A stretch of DNA of 64,000 bases from Monosporascus cannonballus (GCA_004154925.1 QJNS01000122.1:1-64000), one strand, 5' to 3'; numbered from the stretch's first letter, positions 48,870 through 63,193 are shown. The notes: a model not told the origin generated them from the sequence alone. A program made the numbers and translations.

Positions 48870-51800
48870 GAAAACCAGTATCTAAAGAACAACCCAGAAA
48901 AAACCAGAAAAGTAAAAGCAAACCTATTAACATAATTCGGCCTAAGTACGTACTAGGCCCCTTATGGCGAAAAATCCAATAAAGAATACGAAAAGCCAGA
49001 AAACTAACTTAATAAGTATTGCGAATATAATAAAAGTATTATAAGGCTAATTACGCAAATACCTGGATTAAATAGAAAAAGTCTGTCCTGAAACCCTTAA
49101 TCGATATAGCAAAAAACATACCATATATTGTTAACGACGGGAATATTCCGATTACGAAAAATAAAAACAATTTATCCATAGACGAATTGCTCGCATATAT
49201 CATAAAGGATTCGACTTTTTAAACCGTACTAGAAATAACAAAAATAATAAATAATAATATTAAAATTTTGGATTTATAACCCCAAAAAATATTTAGCAAA
49301 TGGCTGAAACAACAAGCTGGCCTGAAAAGATATAATGCCTGCAGGAAAACCCCTTTTATTATTACTAATAATATAACTATTAAACGGAAAAAAAGTTAAT
49401 CTGATATACAGTGGAACAATATTGCCAAAAGGTTATTATAAATCTTTATTTTTAGTTAATATTTATTATAAACCTTTACGAAAAAAAGGGCATTAAGGAA
49501 AAAATACGTTAGATTATGGGCAAGCTTTGGAACAATAATTACTACGACGCATAATGAGATATAATCAAAACAAAAAAAAATAATTTACCTAATAAGAAAT
49601 AGCCTTATAACAAAATCAAAAGTAATTAATATAGTCCGAAGAAATAGTATGCCGGCAATAACGACAAATATGACAGCTTAACGCGTTAAACGTGAAAATA
49701 TAGATAAGGTTCGAGAAATTCGAAAGAAAATTAAAAGAGAAAGATTACTTATAAAAAAGCCGTAAAATAACAAAACCTAGAAAAATTAAAATGAAATTCC
49801 AAAAAGCGCTTTAAACGCGATAATAAAAGTCGTTAATAACTTTATCACTTTGGATATACAAATCGGAACGTACTGGTATATCGTAATAATGGACTGCGAA
49901 ACTTTGAGCGGAAATTATATTATACCGAATGTAATTAATAAGCTTAGATTGCTATACAGATATAAGTTAAAACCCTATATAATAACGAATGCCGAAAATT
50001 AGGAATTTGGTTACGATAACGGGAAAATCATATGCGAAATTAATTATTTTAAGATTTTTGTATAAAAACGTTACCAGATAGTGAATTTCGATATCGTTTT
50101 ACTTGGAAATTACGATATAATCTTAAAAAGGTCATAGATCCACAATTCAAAGTTTTAATTAAGATAAGGATCGGCTAAGATTTATCTTATATTTTATCAG
50201 CAGAAAAAGAATAAGAAAATTAAGATTTTAATATTCAATTAAAAGCGGCGACGAATGTAAGCATAAGGATATGACAGAAACTTTATTACCTAAAGAGATA
50301 AGATATAAGAAAAAAAATAGGTATTAAAGAAAAATACAACGTATCGTTATTATTATCAAAGCGAAACTAAAGTAACTAAATAACGACCTAAAACCGCAGC
50401 CTTAAAAGTCAGAAAATTTAACTAATATGTCATTATAATACCATAGATACGAACAGCTTTTTAAGAAGGAATTCGATACGAAATTATTAGAATACAATAA
50501 ATAAGATTACGAAATAATATTTAAGAAAGGATCTTTGACGAAATTTTACCTTATTTTCAGTCTTAACAAAAACGAATTACGGGTTTTTAAAAAATACCTG
50601 GAAAATTCGTTGCAGAAAGGATAAATTCGACCTTCGAAATTATTAGTAAGTTATCTTAGATTTTTCGTACCTAAAGAATTTGAAAAATTATAATTTATAG
50701 GTACTTATTAATAACTAAATAATATTATTATTAAAAATCGAATGGTATTACCTTTAATTACAGAAATAAAAAATTAACTTTACGAAGTCAAATAGTTCAT
50801 AGTATTCGATCTTAAAGATAGATATAACTTTATCAGAATTAAAAAAATACGAATATAAAATAGCTTTTAGGGCCAAATACGGATTATTTAAGTACTTAGT
50901 TATACTAATAGAAGTTACGAATGTACTAGCAATTTTTTAACGAATAATTAATTACGTATTATGAGAATATCTCGATATTTTCGTTATTTATTACTTTAAC
51001 AACATTTTTATTTTTTTAAAAACGGAAAAAGCACATATAAAATACGTTAATATTGGTTTTTAGGCTTTACAGGACGCAAAATTACTTATTAACGCAGAAA
51101 AGAGGTTAGTTCCATAAATAAAAAATGGAATATCTGGGATATATTATTACCCTAGGATATATTAATATAAATTCACCAAAAAACCGCTATAGTTATAAAA
51201 TGCCAAACGCAAATTACGGTCAAAAAGGTACAGGTATTTTTTGGATTCGCCAATTATTACAGGAAGTTTATTCGAAGCTTTAGCAAAATAGCTATACCTT
51301 TAACGAACTATACGAAAAAATTTTAAAAATTTAAAAAAATATCCGAAATAAAAAAAAGCGTTTTAAGATATTATGAATATGATTATTAATAAGTTAATAT
51401 TAATTATATACGATTAACACCGTCTTGTTAAATTAGAAACCGATATTTCGGATTACGTATTAAACGTATTAATCGGATAATAAAATATTCAAGGCAAATT
51501 ATATCCTATTTCATTTTTTATATAACCTTAAAAAAATCAGATTTAATTACGGTATTCCAGATGAGGAATTTATGGCCATTATTATGGCATTTCGAAAATT
51601 TAAGCACTTTCTATAAAGAAGTTTGCACCAGGTTAAGGTTTATACGCATTATCAAAATCTTACCCGATTTATTACAACCAAAAAACTTATAAAATAAAAT
51701 TTCGTTACGTAACAAAATTGGCGAATTTCGATTTCGTTATTATCCACAAAACAGGATCAGAGAATGGCAAAGTTAAGGCTTTAAGTAGGCAATCAGATCT

Positions 51801-53260
51801 CGAAAAAAAGTTGGTTAAAATTAGCTAAATAATTTTCGACACTATTATAAAAAGATATTTACGTCGGCAATAAATTGCGATAATTCGAGCAGTACCCCTT
51901 AATATGTATCAGAAGATTTAGCAGTATAACAACGGTTTTCCAGGAGATCAAAAAACGGATATAATATAAGTTTTTAAAACAAGAGCAAAAAGATATAATA
52001 CGAAACAAATATAAACATTAGCTACAGAGATATCCAGAGATTTACAAAACCTTAGAACGGCTTTAACGCATATATTTTTTTTCTTAAAATAAAATTAACG
52101 GCAGAAAAAGTCATATAGCAATATGATATTTTCCTCAGAACGAAAGCTCGACGATATAAGCTATACGACAAATTACAGCTATTACCAGTTATAAAGCGAT
52201 TATGGTAGTTCGTTATATTTGACTTTTTTTATCAAATTTCTTATGTAAAAGAAATTTAGTTATGGGAATATATTACGATAGCATTTAAGTTATCGTCGAT
52301 CGATTTACAAAATTTTCTATTTCTTACCATATTATAAGAATATAAACGCCGGACAAATGGCATACATTTTCTTTAGACATATTTTTAGCATATACGGATT
52401 ATTAATGGAAATTATTTTAGATAAAGGATTAATCTTTATATTTAATTTGGCAAGGTCTTACGATATAAATCAACCTAAATTACAAATTATCTAACGTTTT
52501 TAAACTTGTAGTGAATAAATAAATAAATAAACAAACCAAACTTTTGAAATTTGTTTACGATATTATATTAATTATGAACAAAATAATTGGATTAAAAAGT
52601 TACCTAGTACCCAGTTAACTTATATTACCAGTTATTACGAAAGCCTCAAAATAATATTAAAGAACGTAAATTTTGGTTTTATTCTAGAAATTTACAAAAA
52701 AGTATGTGATAACGGTTTAATCAACGTCAAAATAATCCTTACGTTGGAACAGCTACGACAGTTACATTAAAAAATAAAAACAGAATTAAAGTTCGTACAA
52801 AATCAGATAAGTAAATATTGCAATTAGAAAAGGTTAAAAGGATTAACTTTCGAAAAAGGAGAAATAATTTGCTTTGTTACAAAAAATATTTAAATAAAAT
52901 AACCCAACAAAAAACTCGATTTTAAGTTTATCGATCTATAGAAAATCGTCAAAAAAATCTCAAAAAATAATTACCAATTAGCGCTTTTACCAAAGTCAAA
53001 CTTTATTTAATTTTTCACATTTTCTTACTCGAATCAACAACAAATACAATTAAAAGACATATGGCACAAAACGATATAAAACTAAAAAACAAATAAACAT
53101 ACAAAATGGAAAAAATATTTGATATACGGAAACAAAACGGATTTACCCAGTACCTAATCAAATAAAAAAAGCACCCAGATTTTGAAAATACCTGGGAACC
53201 CGCTAAAAACCTTATTAGAGCCCAACACCTACTGAAACACTTTCACTAATAATAAGAGAA
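48870..53260 (+). pseudogene. C1 pol, RIP-inactivated
   Basis: Continues C1 after D1. Protease at about 49890-50120 (MDCETLSGNYI). RT to about 51010 with YLDD reading YFNN (50992-51003). RNase H at about 51420-51790 (LNYGIPDEEFMA-like). Integrase at about 52240-52950, then a chromodomain remnant at about 53150-53230. Stops throughout. Confidence 0.85.
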
Positions 53261-53429
53261 TTACCAGAAATAATCGCGTCTCAGTTTACGTCTACGATAA
53301 AAGCGGAAAAATAAAACCATTCGAGAAGTACCGCGCGAAAGTAAATTTCCAAACGTTTTGGTTTACTCCTAGATAATCGGCTTTTTCTTATTTTTCCAGC
53401 TTATCCAAAATTTAAAGGCTCCGATTAAC

Positions 53430-53690
53430 TATTTTTACGCCCCTTTTACGAAAAAAATCTTATTAAATACGAAAACATTCCCAACAGAATAACGTTTTAT
53501 TTAAACAACAAAATATCACTAATAGTTTTTAACGAATATTACAAAAATATTAACGGGCAGAAATTTTTTTAATTGTAAACGCTTTATTTTCTTATTAATA
53601 TTATTTAAGAACAAAAAGAGAATATCGAAACCGTTATAATAATATTTTTTAGGATACATTATTAATAACGCGCTATATTTTCCGATATAG
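53430..53690 (-). pseudogene. Antisense ORF of C1 (aORF family)
   Basis: On the strand opposite gag-pol, between pol and the 3' LTR. It reads YPKKYYYNGFDILFLF followed by a Lys/Leu-rich coil (NNINKKIKRLQLKK). The end matches the end of the B1 frame (KRGVKIV against KGIKIV). It aligns with B1 31784-31990 at both nucleotide and protein level. Broken by several stops and frame changes. Confidence 0.5.
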
Positions 53691-53893
53691 TATATAAGTT
53701 ACTAGCATACAAATAAGATATATAAAATATAATTACAAAACTAAAATTAGAAACGAAACGAATTAAGGCTTTACCTTTTTCTTTTTAGTTAAAACGTTTA
53801 CGGTTTTTAATAATTCAATTAAATATGGATACAGATAAGGGAAAGGCTTATCGAAAAAATCTTAAAGGCAAGATTCGGGAAGAGGGGAGATCG

Positions 53894-54316
53894 TGCTATA
53901 ACCTAACCAAAGGAGGGTCTCGAAAATAATTACTTGGTAACCGAAATAGGACACAAGTAAGTCGAGCCCACAAAATATACATCCGAAGTGATCCAATGAA
54001 TTAAACAAGATCTATACAGTTATCCAATATAGATCCGGAATAATCTAAAGGATCTAACGAGATTTATGCAGTCATCTAATATGGATCCGGAATAATCTAA
54101 GGGATTTAACAAGATCCATAAAAAGATATATACGCTTATTATTTCCATAGTTTAAATAGCTTTAATTTGCAATAACAGTTCGTTATCTAAGACACCCTTA
54201 ATATTACACAACGTAACACGTTACTATATCTATTGCTTAATTTCCCACGATATTCCTACTAACATAAACCCGTACGACTAAGGTTTAATAGTTGGTTAAA
54301 TCGCCTAACCGTCACA
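53894..54316 (+). repeat. C1 3' LTR, three 52-bp modules
   Basis: 423 bp, TGCTATAACCTAACC to AACCGTCACA, then TTAAG. Three GGATCCGG-type modules (TACATCCGAAG in the first) lie between the U3 head and the TATA box. Confidence 0.92.
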
Positions 54317-54321
54317 TTAAG

Positions 54322-57300
54322 CGAACATTAATATCGTAACATCTTTTTTATATTTTAATAACTCTTAATTATTATAATAATACCGTTTTTTTAACAAGCA
54401 TTTTCTTTGGTTGTTATATAATTATTGTAATAACATATTATTATTAAGTTATATATTTTTGTAAGTTTAAATATATATAATATTTAATTATTAATATGAT
54501 TATAATATATAAAATTTTATTATTTTAATGTTAAATAATTATTATTATAAAATTATCATAACGTAAATTTAATAAATGAATATTCTTTTTTAAAGTATTT
54601 TGCGCTCGGTTTTGAGTAAAGTTTTATAATAATATTTAAAATGAGTTTTATAAAACCAAGATATATTTATATTATAATTTTTAAAGATCATAACGTGTCT
54701 TAAATTATGCACTATAAATGCAATTATAGAATTCTATATTCAAAGTCGTATTAAATACTTTGAAAATGTAAAGGTTTTCTAAATATTATTAAAAACTTTT
54801 TATTTCTTCATTATTCGTAATAATAACGTTATTTATATGCGTGTTTTATTTCTCGTTCATTACTGTTTCTTTTAAAAAGATAATTTATAACGTTAAATTA
54901 AGGAAATATAAAATATTAAACATGATTTATATTATATTCGCAATTATACGATTGTAACGTAAAAGTATATTTTAGTAACAATAAAAAACCTAATTATATA
55001 TTAGTAAATTTACCGTTAAACGGTTTTAATTTCATATAAACTATATTAATTTTAATACTTTTTATTACGTAAGTATAACGATATTAAAATATTATCAGTT
55101 CATTTATTTTGTATACTAGTTTAAAGCTTTATTATTTATATTTTAATATATTGTAAAAATATTTTATAACTTACTAATAGAATATATTTAAATATATCCT
55201 TTTTATTGTATAATCGTTTTCAGGGATTTAAATTAACGTTTTAATGCTTTATTTATAGCAAAATAAAATATATTATTAATAACAACGATAAAAGCTTGAT
55301 GATATTGAATATATAATAAGAATTAAGAAATTTAATTAAAAAGTACTTCCTTATTTTAATAAAATAAAAAACAATTTCGGCTTTAGTATTTTTTTATCAT
55401 ATTAATACTTTCGGTTTAATTATAGAAATGCAGATATTAAATAATTAAAATATAAAACGTAACGTTTAAACCTTATGTAATTTCTTTTTAAAACATTTTT
55501 AAAAATATGTATTAAATTTCCAAATAATTATAATTAAATTATTATACAAATAATATATATCAAAACATGTCTTTATAAAGGTGTATACCAATATATTTAC
55601 TAAAATAACTAAATAATGTACTTTTACATATTTATTCATTATTATTGAAAGGTATTTATATATACGTTTAAACTTTTTATAAACGAGAAAAAGCCAATAT
55701 AATTTAGAGAAATATCATTTTAGAAGCACAATAAAATAAATAAGAAATTAAAAGATTTATCAGCGAAATTAAAAACGTTTTAATATAGGAGTAAAAGTAA
55801 TAACCTTATATAAACGGTATTATATTGCGGGATAAATATAATTAATAATTATTTTATTATGATAAACTATATGTTTCAAAATATTTAAAGTACTGTGTAA
55901 ATATTACCTTGTAAATATTATATAATATTTAAAGTTTTAAAACTTTATTTTTAAAAATGAATAATTTATGTATGTTATTAATAAATACGTTTATTAATTC
56001 GTTACAGTTCAAAATTTATATTGTAAAAGTGTTTGAATTATTACAATAAAACTATTATTTATTAATAATATATTATTTTATCCTTATTTATATCGTATCA
56101 GCGTATGAAATAAACCTCGGATTAAAGTAACAATACATTTAAAATTATAAAAATTATTTTCCGGTTTATAATATTTTTACAATTAAAGTTTATGAAGAAA
56201 TTTAAATTCCTGGAGTCAATATTAATATAAGAACTTCATAATTACAAAATATTATAACTTTTTACAATCGGTGATAATTCAAACGAAATCGCCTAATTTT
56301 TTATAATTTCGGACGTTATTTTTTAAAAGTCTTTTTAATAATTAATAGTTTTATTATTGCAATTTTCGTATTATATTTTATTAAATAACATTTAGCTAAA
56401 GGAATAATAAACTATCATGTATTTAACTTATCGCATTTTAAACTCTTCAACGTTTAATTAAAATGTTAATTTTTAAATTAGGTTTATAATAAAAATCGTA
56501 ATACAAAAAGATTAACGCCGTAAAAAAGACAATTTTAACACGTTAAAAAGCTGTTACGATATTCTTTATAAAAAAGCCGTTTTAGTTTATCTCATTTATA
56601 AAAATATTTCAAGGTTTTATAACTAATAACACACTTTTTATAAATTATTTATAAGAGCTCGTAAAATTTAAATATCTTTATAAATTCCATTATATTTTTA
56701 AAACTCTCTATTTTTACCGATTTTTAATTTTATTAAAAATATAATAAAACTACCGATAAAGATTATCAAATTATAGTAATGCATATTTTTAACATTAAAG
56801 TTATAATTACCTATATTAATTTTTAATTCTTTAGTCCTAAAACAGGACATTATTTTATAAACATAATATTTATATTAATTTTGTACTTTTCGTAAAAATC
56901 TTAATATTACTAATATAAATTATAAAATATTTATTTAAATATTTAAACAACGTATAGCTTATTCAATATTAACATAAATTCGGAACGTTTATTATATAAA
57001 AATGTATAAGAAGGTATTTAAATTATTAAAATAGAATTATAAACGTTATTTTACTTTACGCTTAAAAATAATATATAAATCATTTAAGACTTTACCGATA
57101 CAGAATATCGGAAATATTTATATTATATAAAAAATTAAGCGTTTTCCGAATAAAAAAGTAAAATAGTGTTAATTATAATCTTATTAAAATTAAGATAATT
57201 AATATAAATACGTACTTTACTATCTGTTTTATATACAAAACAAAAGTTTTATAAAAGGTTTATTAAAAGAAATAAAAGCTTTTAACTAATTATCTATACC

Positions 57301-59816
57301 GTTAATAATTCTCATAAAAATATGATTGGTACGTAATAAGACGATTACATTTAAATCAAAAATAATTTAATTTATACACGAAATATCAAGAGGATAATAA
57401 AGATTTAACATTACAAAAATAAGTATTTTCTTAAATCGTAATATTTAAATAATTATTGATTTTAAAATCTCGGATAATAATATCGATCATCTGCTGTCAA
57501 AATACTTCTAGATTTTCATATCTATTATGTAATATAAAGAAACCATTTGGGTTGTTTAATGGTAAAAAATTGGGAGTTTATATAAAATAATATCCTAATA
57601 AATGTTATTATTTTGAATACAAACATAACATAAAATAGTAATAAATATTAATAACGTTATTATATTTACGGATAATGATTACCAAAATAAAATAGTAATT
57701 TCGCACAATATATTTAATTAAAAATATAAAGTTTAATGTAACGTATATTACGTAATAGAATATTAAATAATAAGAATGCGAAATTATTATACGGTTATAA
57801 ATCCATTATTAAAACAAAAAAAAGGTTTCATAGAAGATAAAAAAAATTACAAGTGCTGATATCTTTTCGTTATTAATACGTATCGTTTATGTTATTTAAT
57901 CGATCAACCGATTATATTTTCGAAATTAAAATAATTTGAATACAATGTTCAAACTATTTAAAAATTATTTCTAAAATATAACAGTATTTACAGCGAAATT
58001 TATACGAAATTATAGCGTATTCAATTTTATAATTAAACCGGCTACGGTTTTATTTATTGATCTCAAGTAATGAAACTAATCAAGTAATAAAAATATTATT
58101 TTGATGTACGAAATTGTAATTAATGCATTTTGTAAAAAATATTCATAATTTATCGAAACTCGTATTAATAACGAAATATCGTCGATAAAGTATACGTAAA
58201 ATACAATACAAATATCACAATTTATACAATATGTATATATATTTAATATATTAATATTTTAACGATTTATTAAGGGTTACTAATTATAATTTATATGAGT
58301 AATTCAATAGTTTTTATTACGTTGTATCAAGTATTATGGATTACCAACGGTTATTAAAATGTATAAAAGAAAAATATTTTTTGCTATGATATAAAGATTT
58401 AATTAACGCTGGGATTATTTTCTATTAGGCTAAAGATTTACGAGAGTTAATAATTTTAACCGTTATTGTACTTAGATATATACATTCGGATTCTATAAAT
58501 ACTAAAATGTTAAATAAATATTACGGCGTTATTTTATTTATAATTTAGCGTTTAATTATACGTTTACGAAAAGATCGGTTACTTATATTATTAAAATTGG
58601 TTTTAAATAATTATATTGGCTTTCAATTATTTTCGCAATCGAAAGGTTACATTTATAGAACGAAAGTATTTTAATCCGCTTTCTTAATTTTTCATATTAA
58701 TATAATAACGTATACGATAAATAATTACTTATTTTAATCGGTTAACCGTATAAGATTACTAATATAATTAACGAACATTTTTAAATTTTATTTTAAATTT
58801 CCAAAACCCTCATAAACTTAAAAATCACGATATTAATAATAATATAAATGTAATTTAAAAATAAAGATATATTATTTATCTCGCTTTATTTCTATAATTA
58901 CGATTCGAGAGTTTTATATTATAGTGTTATATTACTAGATTTGTTATGTATATATAAAAAAATTATTTCAAAACCGCTAAACTGTATATATATTATGCTT
59001 TATCAGCGATTTATGAACGTTTAAACCAATAATAAATTTTCATCATAGTAACGAACGTTAATTAATATAACTTTTTAATAAGCTATGAGGTTTTTAACAT
59101 TAGTCTTAAAAAGAAACGATTTCGAATGATAAAAGCAACAATGTTGTATTAATCAAGGAAGGTTTTATCATAAATTTATTAAAATTTAAATCATAATAAA
59201 TTACGAAATCATTTCACATAAAATATTAACGAATAATATTAATATTTTCTTAATAGCTGTAATATATTATAATAACCGCTTTACAATAATTAAACATTTA
59301 TAAAATTAGTTTTGTTCGGTTATAACTTCATTAACTATAATTAAATAATTGTGAAATGAATAATTTTTAACTACTAATTATTTAATATATTATATTCATT
59401 ATATTATATCCGTTAATCACCTTTAAAATTTAATCCTTTGATATTTTAAACGTTCATAAACTTTTTCAAAAATCGCTAAAAACATATTCAATGCTTTTTA
59501 GAAATATTTATATTAGTTGAAAAAACGTCTTAACGATATAAAACCGTAAATAAATAGTATTATAAGAGCAACCAAATAAAATAATTCGCAAAAAATCTTT
59601 AAAATTCGTAAATTGGAAAAGTAACTTTAAATTATTGCTTTGTCAGTATTTAAGAGCGAGCGTATTAACATTCGTATTACTTTTTTTAGAATCAAGAAGT
59701 CTAAGGTTATTATAGCGAAAGATCATCATAATAACAGCGCTGTTAAAACGTAATATAACAATAATTACAGCAAAATTATATCGATTACTATAAAACCTTT
59801 TTTAAGTACAACAAAT
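54322..59816. other. X interior, right part, no domain resolved
   Basis: 5.5 kb of extremely AT-rich DNA. I could not fix a reverse transcriptase or integrase. Faint plus-strand strings (KKPFGLFNGKKLGVY near 57535; VINAF near 58115) look copia-like but are too weak to rely on and disagree with the minus orientation suggested by the purine tract. No gene is intact. Confidence 0.4.
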
Positions 59817-59957
59817 TGTTACGGCGTTATACTTTTTTTAGATTATAGAAAATATTCTATTCTTGTATAAACAAGATTTTATTTAATAAGCGCGTAACGT
59901 TGGCATATATATAGCGAAACGGCGACTTAAAAAGGCCGCTTTACTAATACCGTAACA

Positions 59958-62900
59958 CCTTTACTTTTATACCTTAGAAAATACAAAATCAAAAATCGTA
60001 TTCAAAGACTATTATTATCAAATGTTACTTGAGTGGAAAAATAATATAAGTATATAAATAATTATTATATCAAATATACAGCTCAAAAGCTCAGAAAATA
60101 ATTTTTTTTTGGTAAACAAATAAATATAATTGAAATATATTGAAAGTTTTTAAAATTAAGATATTAGAAAACTTACAAATAAAAAATCCTATATCAAATG
60201 AAAAAAAGAAATACTTAATTAAATTAAAGTCAGGGTTAAATTCCAAAATAAAACGTTAAAAGTTATAATCTTTTTTAAAGTATAAAGTAACTTTATACTT
60301 TTAATAACAGCAGAACATATCGAATTCTATAAAAATATTAATTGCAATTTTATAAATCACCTATAGCAAACGAAACCTTATCTAAGTATAAAAATAAACC
60401 AATCTTTAAAGAAAGTAAAAAGGTTTTATTTAACATTAAAGATATTGAATATAGTTTTAGTAAAGTATAATAAATATTTTAAACTATGATATTATTTAAA
60501 AAATTAATTAATTTAGTTTTAATACCATAGCGATTAATCAAAGAAACTAAATACTTTATGAACTAATAAAATAATATTTAAATACTTTGAACCAGAATTT
60601 TATTAAATAATTAAGAGAATATAAAATGTATATACAATTACTGGAATATTTTTAAAATATTGTAAACTTAACGATTTGTTTAAAGAAATAAAATATAAGT
60701 TCTCAGTATGTAAATAATAAGATTATTAAAACTTTATTAAAAAAAGATATTATATGAAATTGTATAAAATTTATTACGTAAATAAGAAAATATTAAAAGC
60801 TTTACAAAAAGATGCATAATTAAATTTAAAAAAGATATTTAACTTTTAAGTTTTTAATAAGTTATCCGATACTTGTAATATCTAAATTTAAAAATACTAA
60901 ATAAAAGATCGACCAAACGAAGAATCGCGTATATCGACGTATAATTAATTGCACGTAATTAAATACCATTATTATTAAAAAAGAATATTTTTTAACCTTT
61001 ATAAATATTTTGAAAAGTACTTTAATAAAGCAAAATTGTTTATTGTATTTGTTTTTTTAAAACTGTTAGTACCGTATTTAAATAATTAAACGAAAAAAAT
61101 AAAAAGCAGTGTGTAAAATAATTTACGAATATTAAAAATATCTAATTATATTTATAGAATTTTGTCATATTCCTGCCGATTTCCAATAATTAGTTATAAT
61201 TACTTCCAAAACAATATCGAATAGATATATATTCGTATATTTCGATAATATATTTATTCATTTAGTAATTCTAACAAAGTATAAGGAATTAGTTGCTTAA
61301 ATATTTCAAACTGTAAATGATGTAGCTATCCGAATTAACTTATCAAATCTTGTAGCGCATATCTAGAAGTTAACTTTTCTGGAATTTACTTTTATTTTTA
61401 GCCAAATGCAAATTTAAATTTCTAACTTAAAAGCAGTTAAAACTTGATTTATTTTTATTACGGTAATGGTTTCGAATATCTAATTGATTTTAAAATTTAT
61501 TAGTTGTGTACGGAATTAAATTAAGGTATGTAAAAATATAAATAAATTCTTTACAAAATTAATTGTTAAGAAATATAGTAAAATGAGTTTAAATTCTCTA
61601 AGAACGTTTAAAGAGGATTTCAGTAATTTAAAAACAAGATTATAAAAATGCTAAAAATAGAATTACTTAACATCGATAAAACGGGTTTAAAAACGGACGC
61701 ATTAAATTATACTTTAAGCGATATTTTAAAATAGTGAAAAATGAAAAATAATATTTAATAGTGTATTATTTTAAAATGTTAGAATATATAGAATTTAAAT
61801 AAATAATTTACGATAAGAAAGCATTAGTAATTGTTAATGTTTCTTAGAAATATAAACCTTGTAATATTGACTTTTTTTTATAATACCTGTATTCGAATTA
61901 TAAAAGCCTAAAAACTAGACAAACGATATAAAATATATATAATTTTCTTATTAGGATCTCATTTCATAATATAACATATGAAAAAGATTTACACGAATAT
62001 TTTTACTCGTCAAAGAGATTATGATGTTAACGTTTCTAAAATATATTTGTAAATATTCTAATATAACGAAATCGATATTACACAGTTATAGAAAATGTTA
62101 AAAAATCTTATCTTTCAATTATTAATACTGTTTCGAAATTTTTACAATACGGAAAATAGAGAGGTTTATAATTAAAAACATAACTAAAGGATTAATTATT
62201 TTATTATAATAATATTTATATTTCTCAAAATTAACAGGAATAATTTGGAAAAGGAGTTTGCGAAAACCTATTATATAATTGTTAAAATATTTTCAAAATT
62301 ATTAAATACTTATAAAAAAATATGTATTTTTAAAATTATGAATAGTAGCTAAACAGGTAATAAAAAGTGTAATATTTAAAAAGAGACAAAGAAAATTGCT
62401 TATAAATATATAATTTATTATAATTTATGAATACTTGAAATAAAATGTAATATATTATAATTCAGAATTTTATTCTTAATTTTCCTTTATTGAAAAACTC
62501 TTTTATCGACGTCAAATAGAATATAGAGAAGTATTAATAAATTTAGTAAGTATAAATATTTTTAATTTTTTAACGGCAACCTAACGACAGAATCACTTGT
62601 TTACGTTTTTAGCAAAATTTGTTTTAGAAAATATAAAATATAGAAAACACTTATTTCCGAGAAAAATATCCTTTTTATATTTGAATTTATTGCTATTTTT
62701 TAAAAATTAATCGGCTCAAAGGTTACGTTTTTAACGGTATATTTATATGATAGCAAAGGTGCGACGCTAGTCACAATATCAAAAGGTCAACAATTCCAAA
62801 CTCCAATTAGAGTTTGGACACCCAAATTCACCTTATAAAGACTAGCTGTACGTATCATCACAATATTATTATCAAGTAGATAAATAAATAGAACTATTAA

Positions 62901-63193
62901 ATCAAATTAAAAAAATACCTTAACAATTATATTAATTATTAATAAAATAATTGTATAAAACATTTATTATTAATACACATAACTTTAAATATGTTATATA
63001 ACGAAAATATAGGCGTACTTTTATATATGGCGAGATAAACACGTAATATAAATAATTAGTGACCGGCTGTTAAGAATATTATAATCGTATTAAAAACAAA
63101 ACTATTAATAATAAAGGTCGAAATATTATAAATTCGTTTTTAACTTACGTTGTAAATTTTTTTAACGGAAAATAGCTTAATATTATAACAAAA
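59958..63193 (+). mobile_element. Gypsy element A2, continuation (pol)
   Basis: Resumes A2 after X and parallels 8218-11410 of G1 over a similar length: protease end, RT (about 60900-61270, where YLDD reads YFDN), RNase H and integrase. It is cut at 63194 by a family D LTR. A 110-bp unmutated insert lies at 62748-62857. Confidence 0.8.
62748..62857. other. 110-bp unmutated, structured insert in A2
   Basis: Relative to G1, A2 gains about 110 bp rich in intact CpA sites, with ends TGATA/TATCA. It contains a 9-bp hairpin (62795-62803 with 62810-62818, loop of 6), and two more complementary pairs (62756-62761 with 62829-62834; 62766-62772 with 62840-62846) that would cross as a pseudoknot if transcribed. 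It is not tRNA-like by arm layout. A small mobile element or an RNA element is possible. Confidence 0.5.

Larger units (their letters stand above)
40574..54316 (+). mobile_element. Ty3/gypsy chromovirus C1 (TSD TTAAG), split by D1
   Basis: LTRs 40574-40944 (371 bp) and 53894-54316 (423 bp), flanked by perfect TTAAG (40569-40573 and 54317-54321). D1 interrupts the end of gag at 42054-48869. The element's own DNA is about 6.9 kb and follows the B1 layout. The LTR length difference is exactly one 52-bp module. Confidence 0.94.
39119..59957. mobile_element. LTR element X, carrying nested C1 and D1
   Basis: Short LTRs 39119-39267 (149 bp) and 59817-59957 (141 bp) share the inner sequence GCGGCTTAAAAAGGCCG, have inverted ends TGTTACGG/CCGTAACA, and split A2 exactly. 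Flanks are CTTTT (39114-39118) and CCTTT (59958-59962), a TSD differing by one C/T. Without C1 the element is about 7.1 kb. The LTR length suggests Ty1/copia, but the interior is too degraded to be sure. An A-rich tract just inside the left LTR hints at minus orientation. Confidence 0.7.

Noticed and set aside
62748..62857. tRNA gene or hammerhead ribozyme in the unmutated insert
   Set aside because: No T-loop TTCRA, no cloverleaf arm spacing; no CTGATGA...GAAA core.
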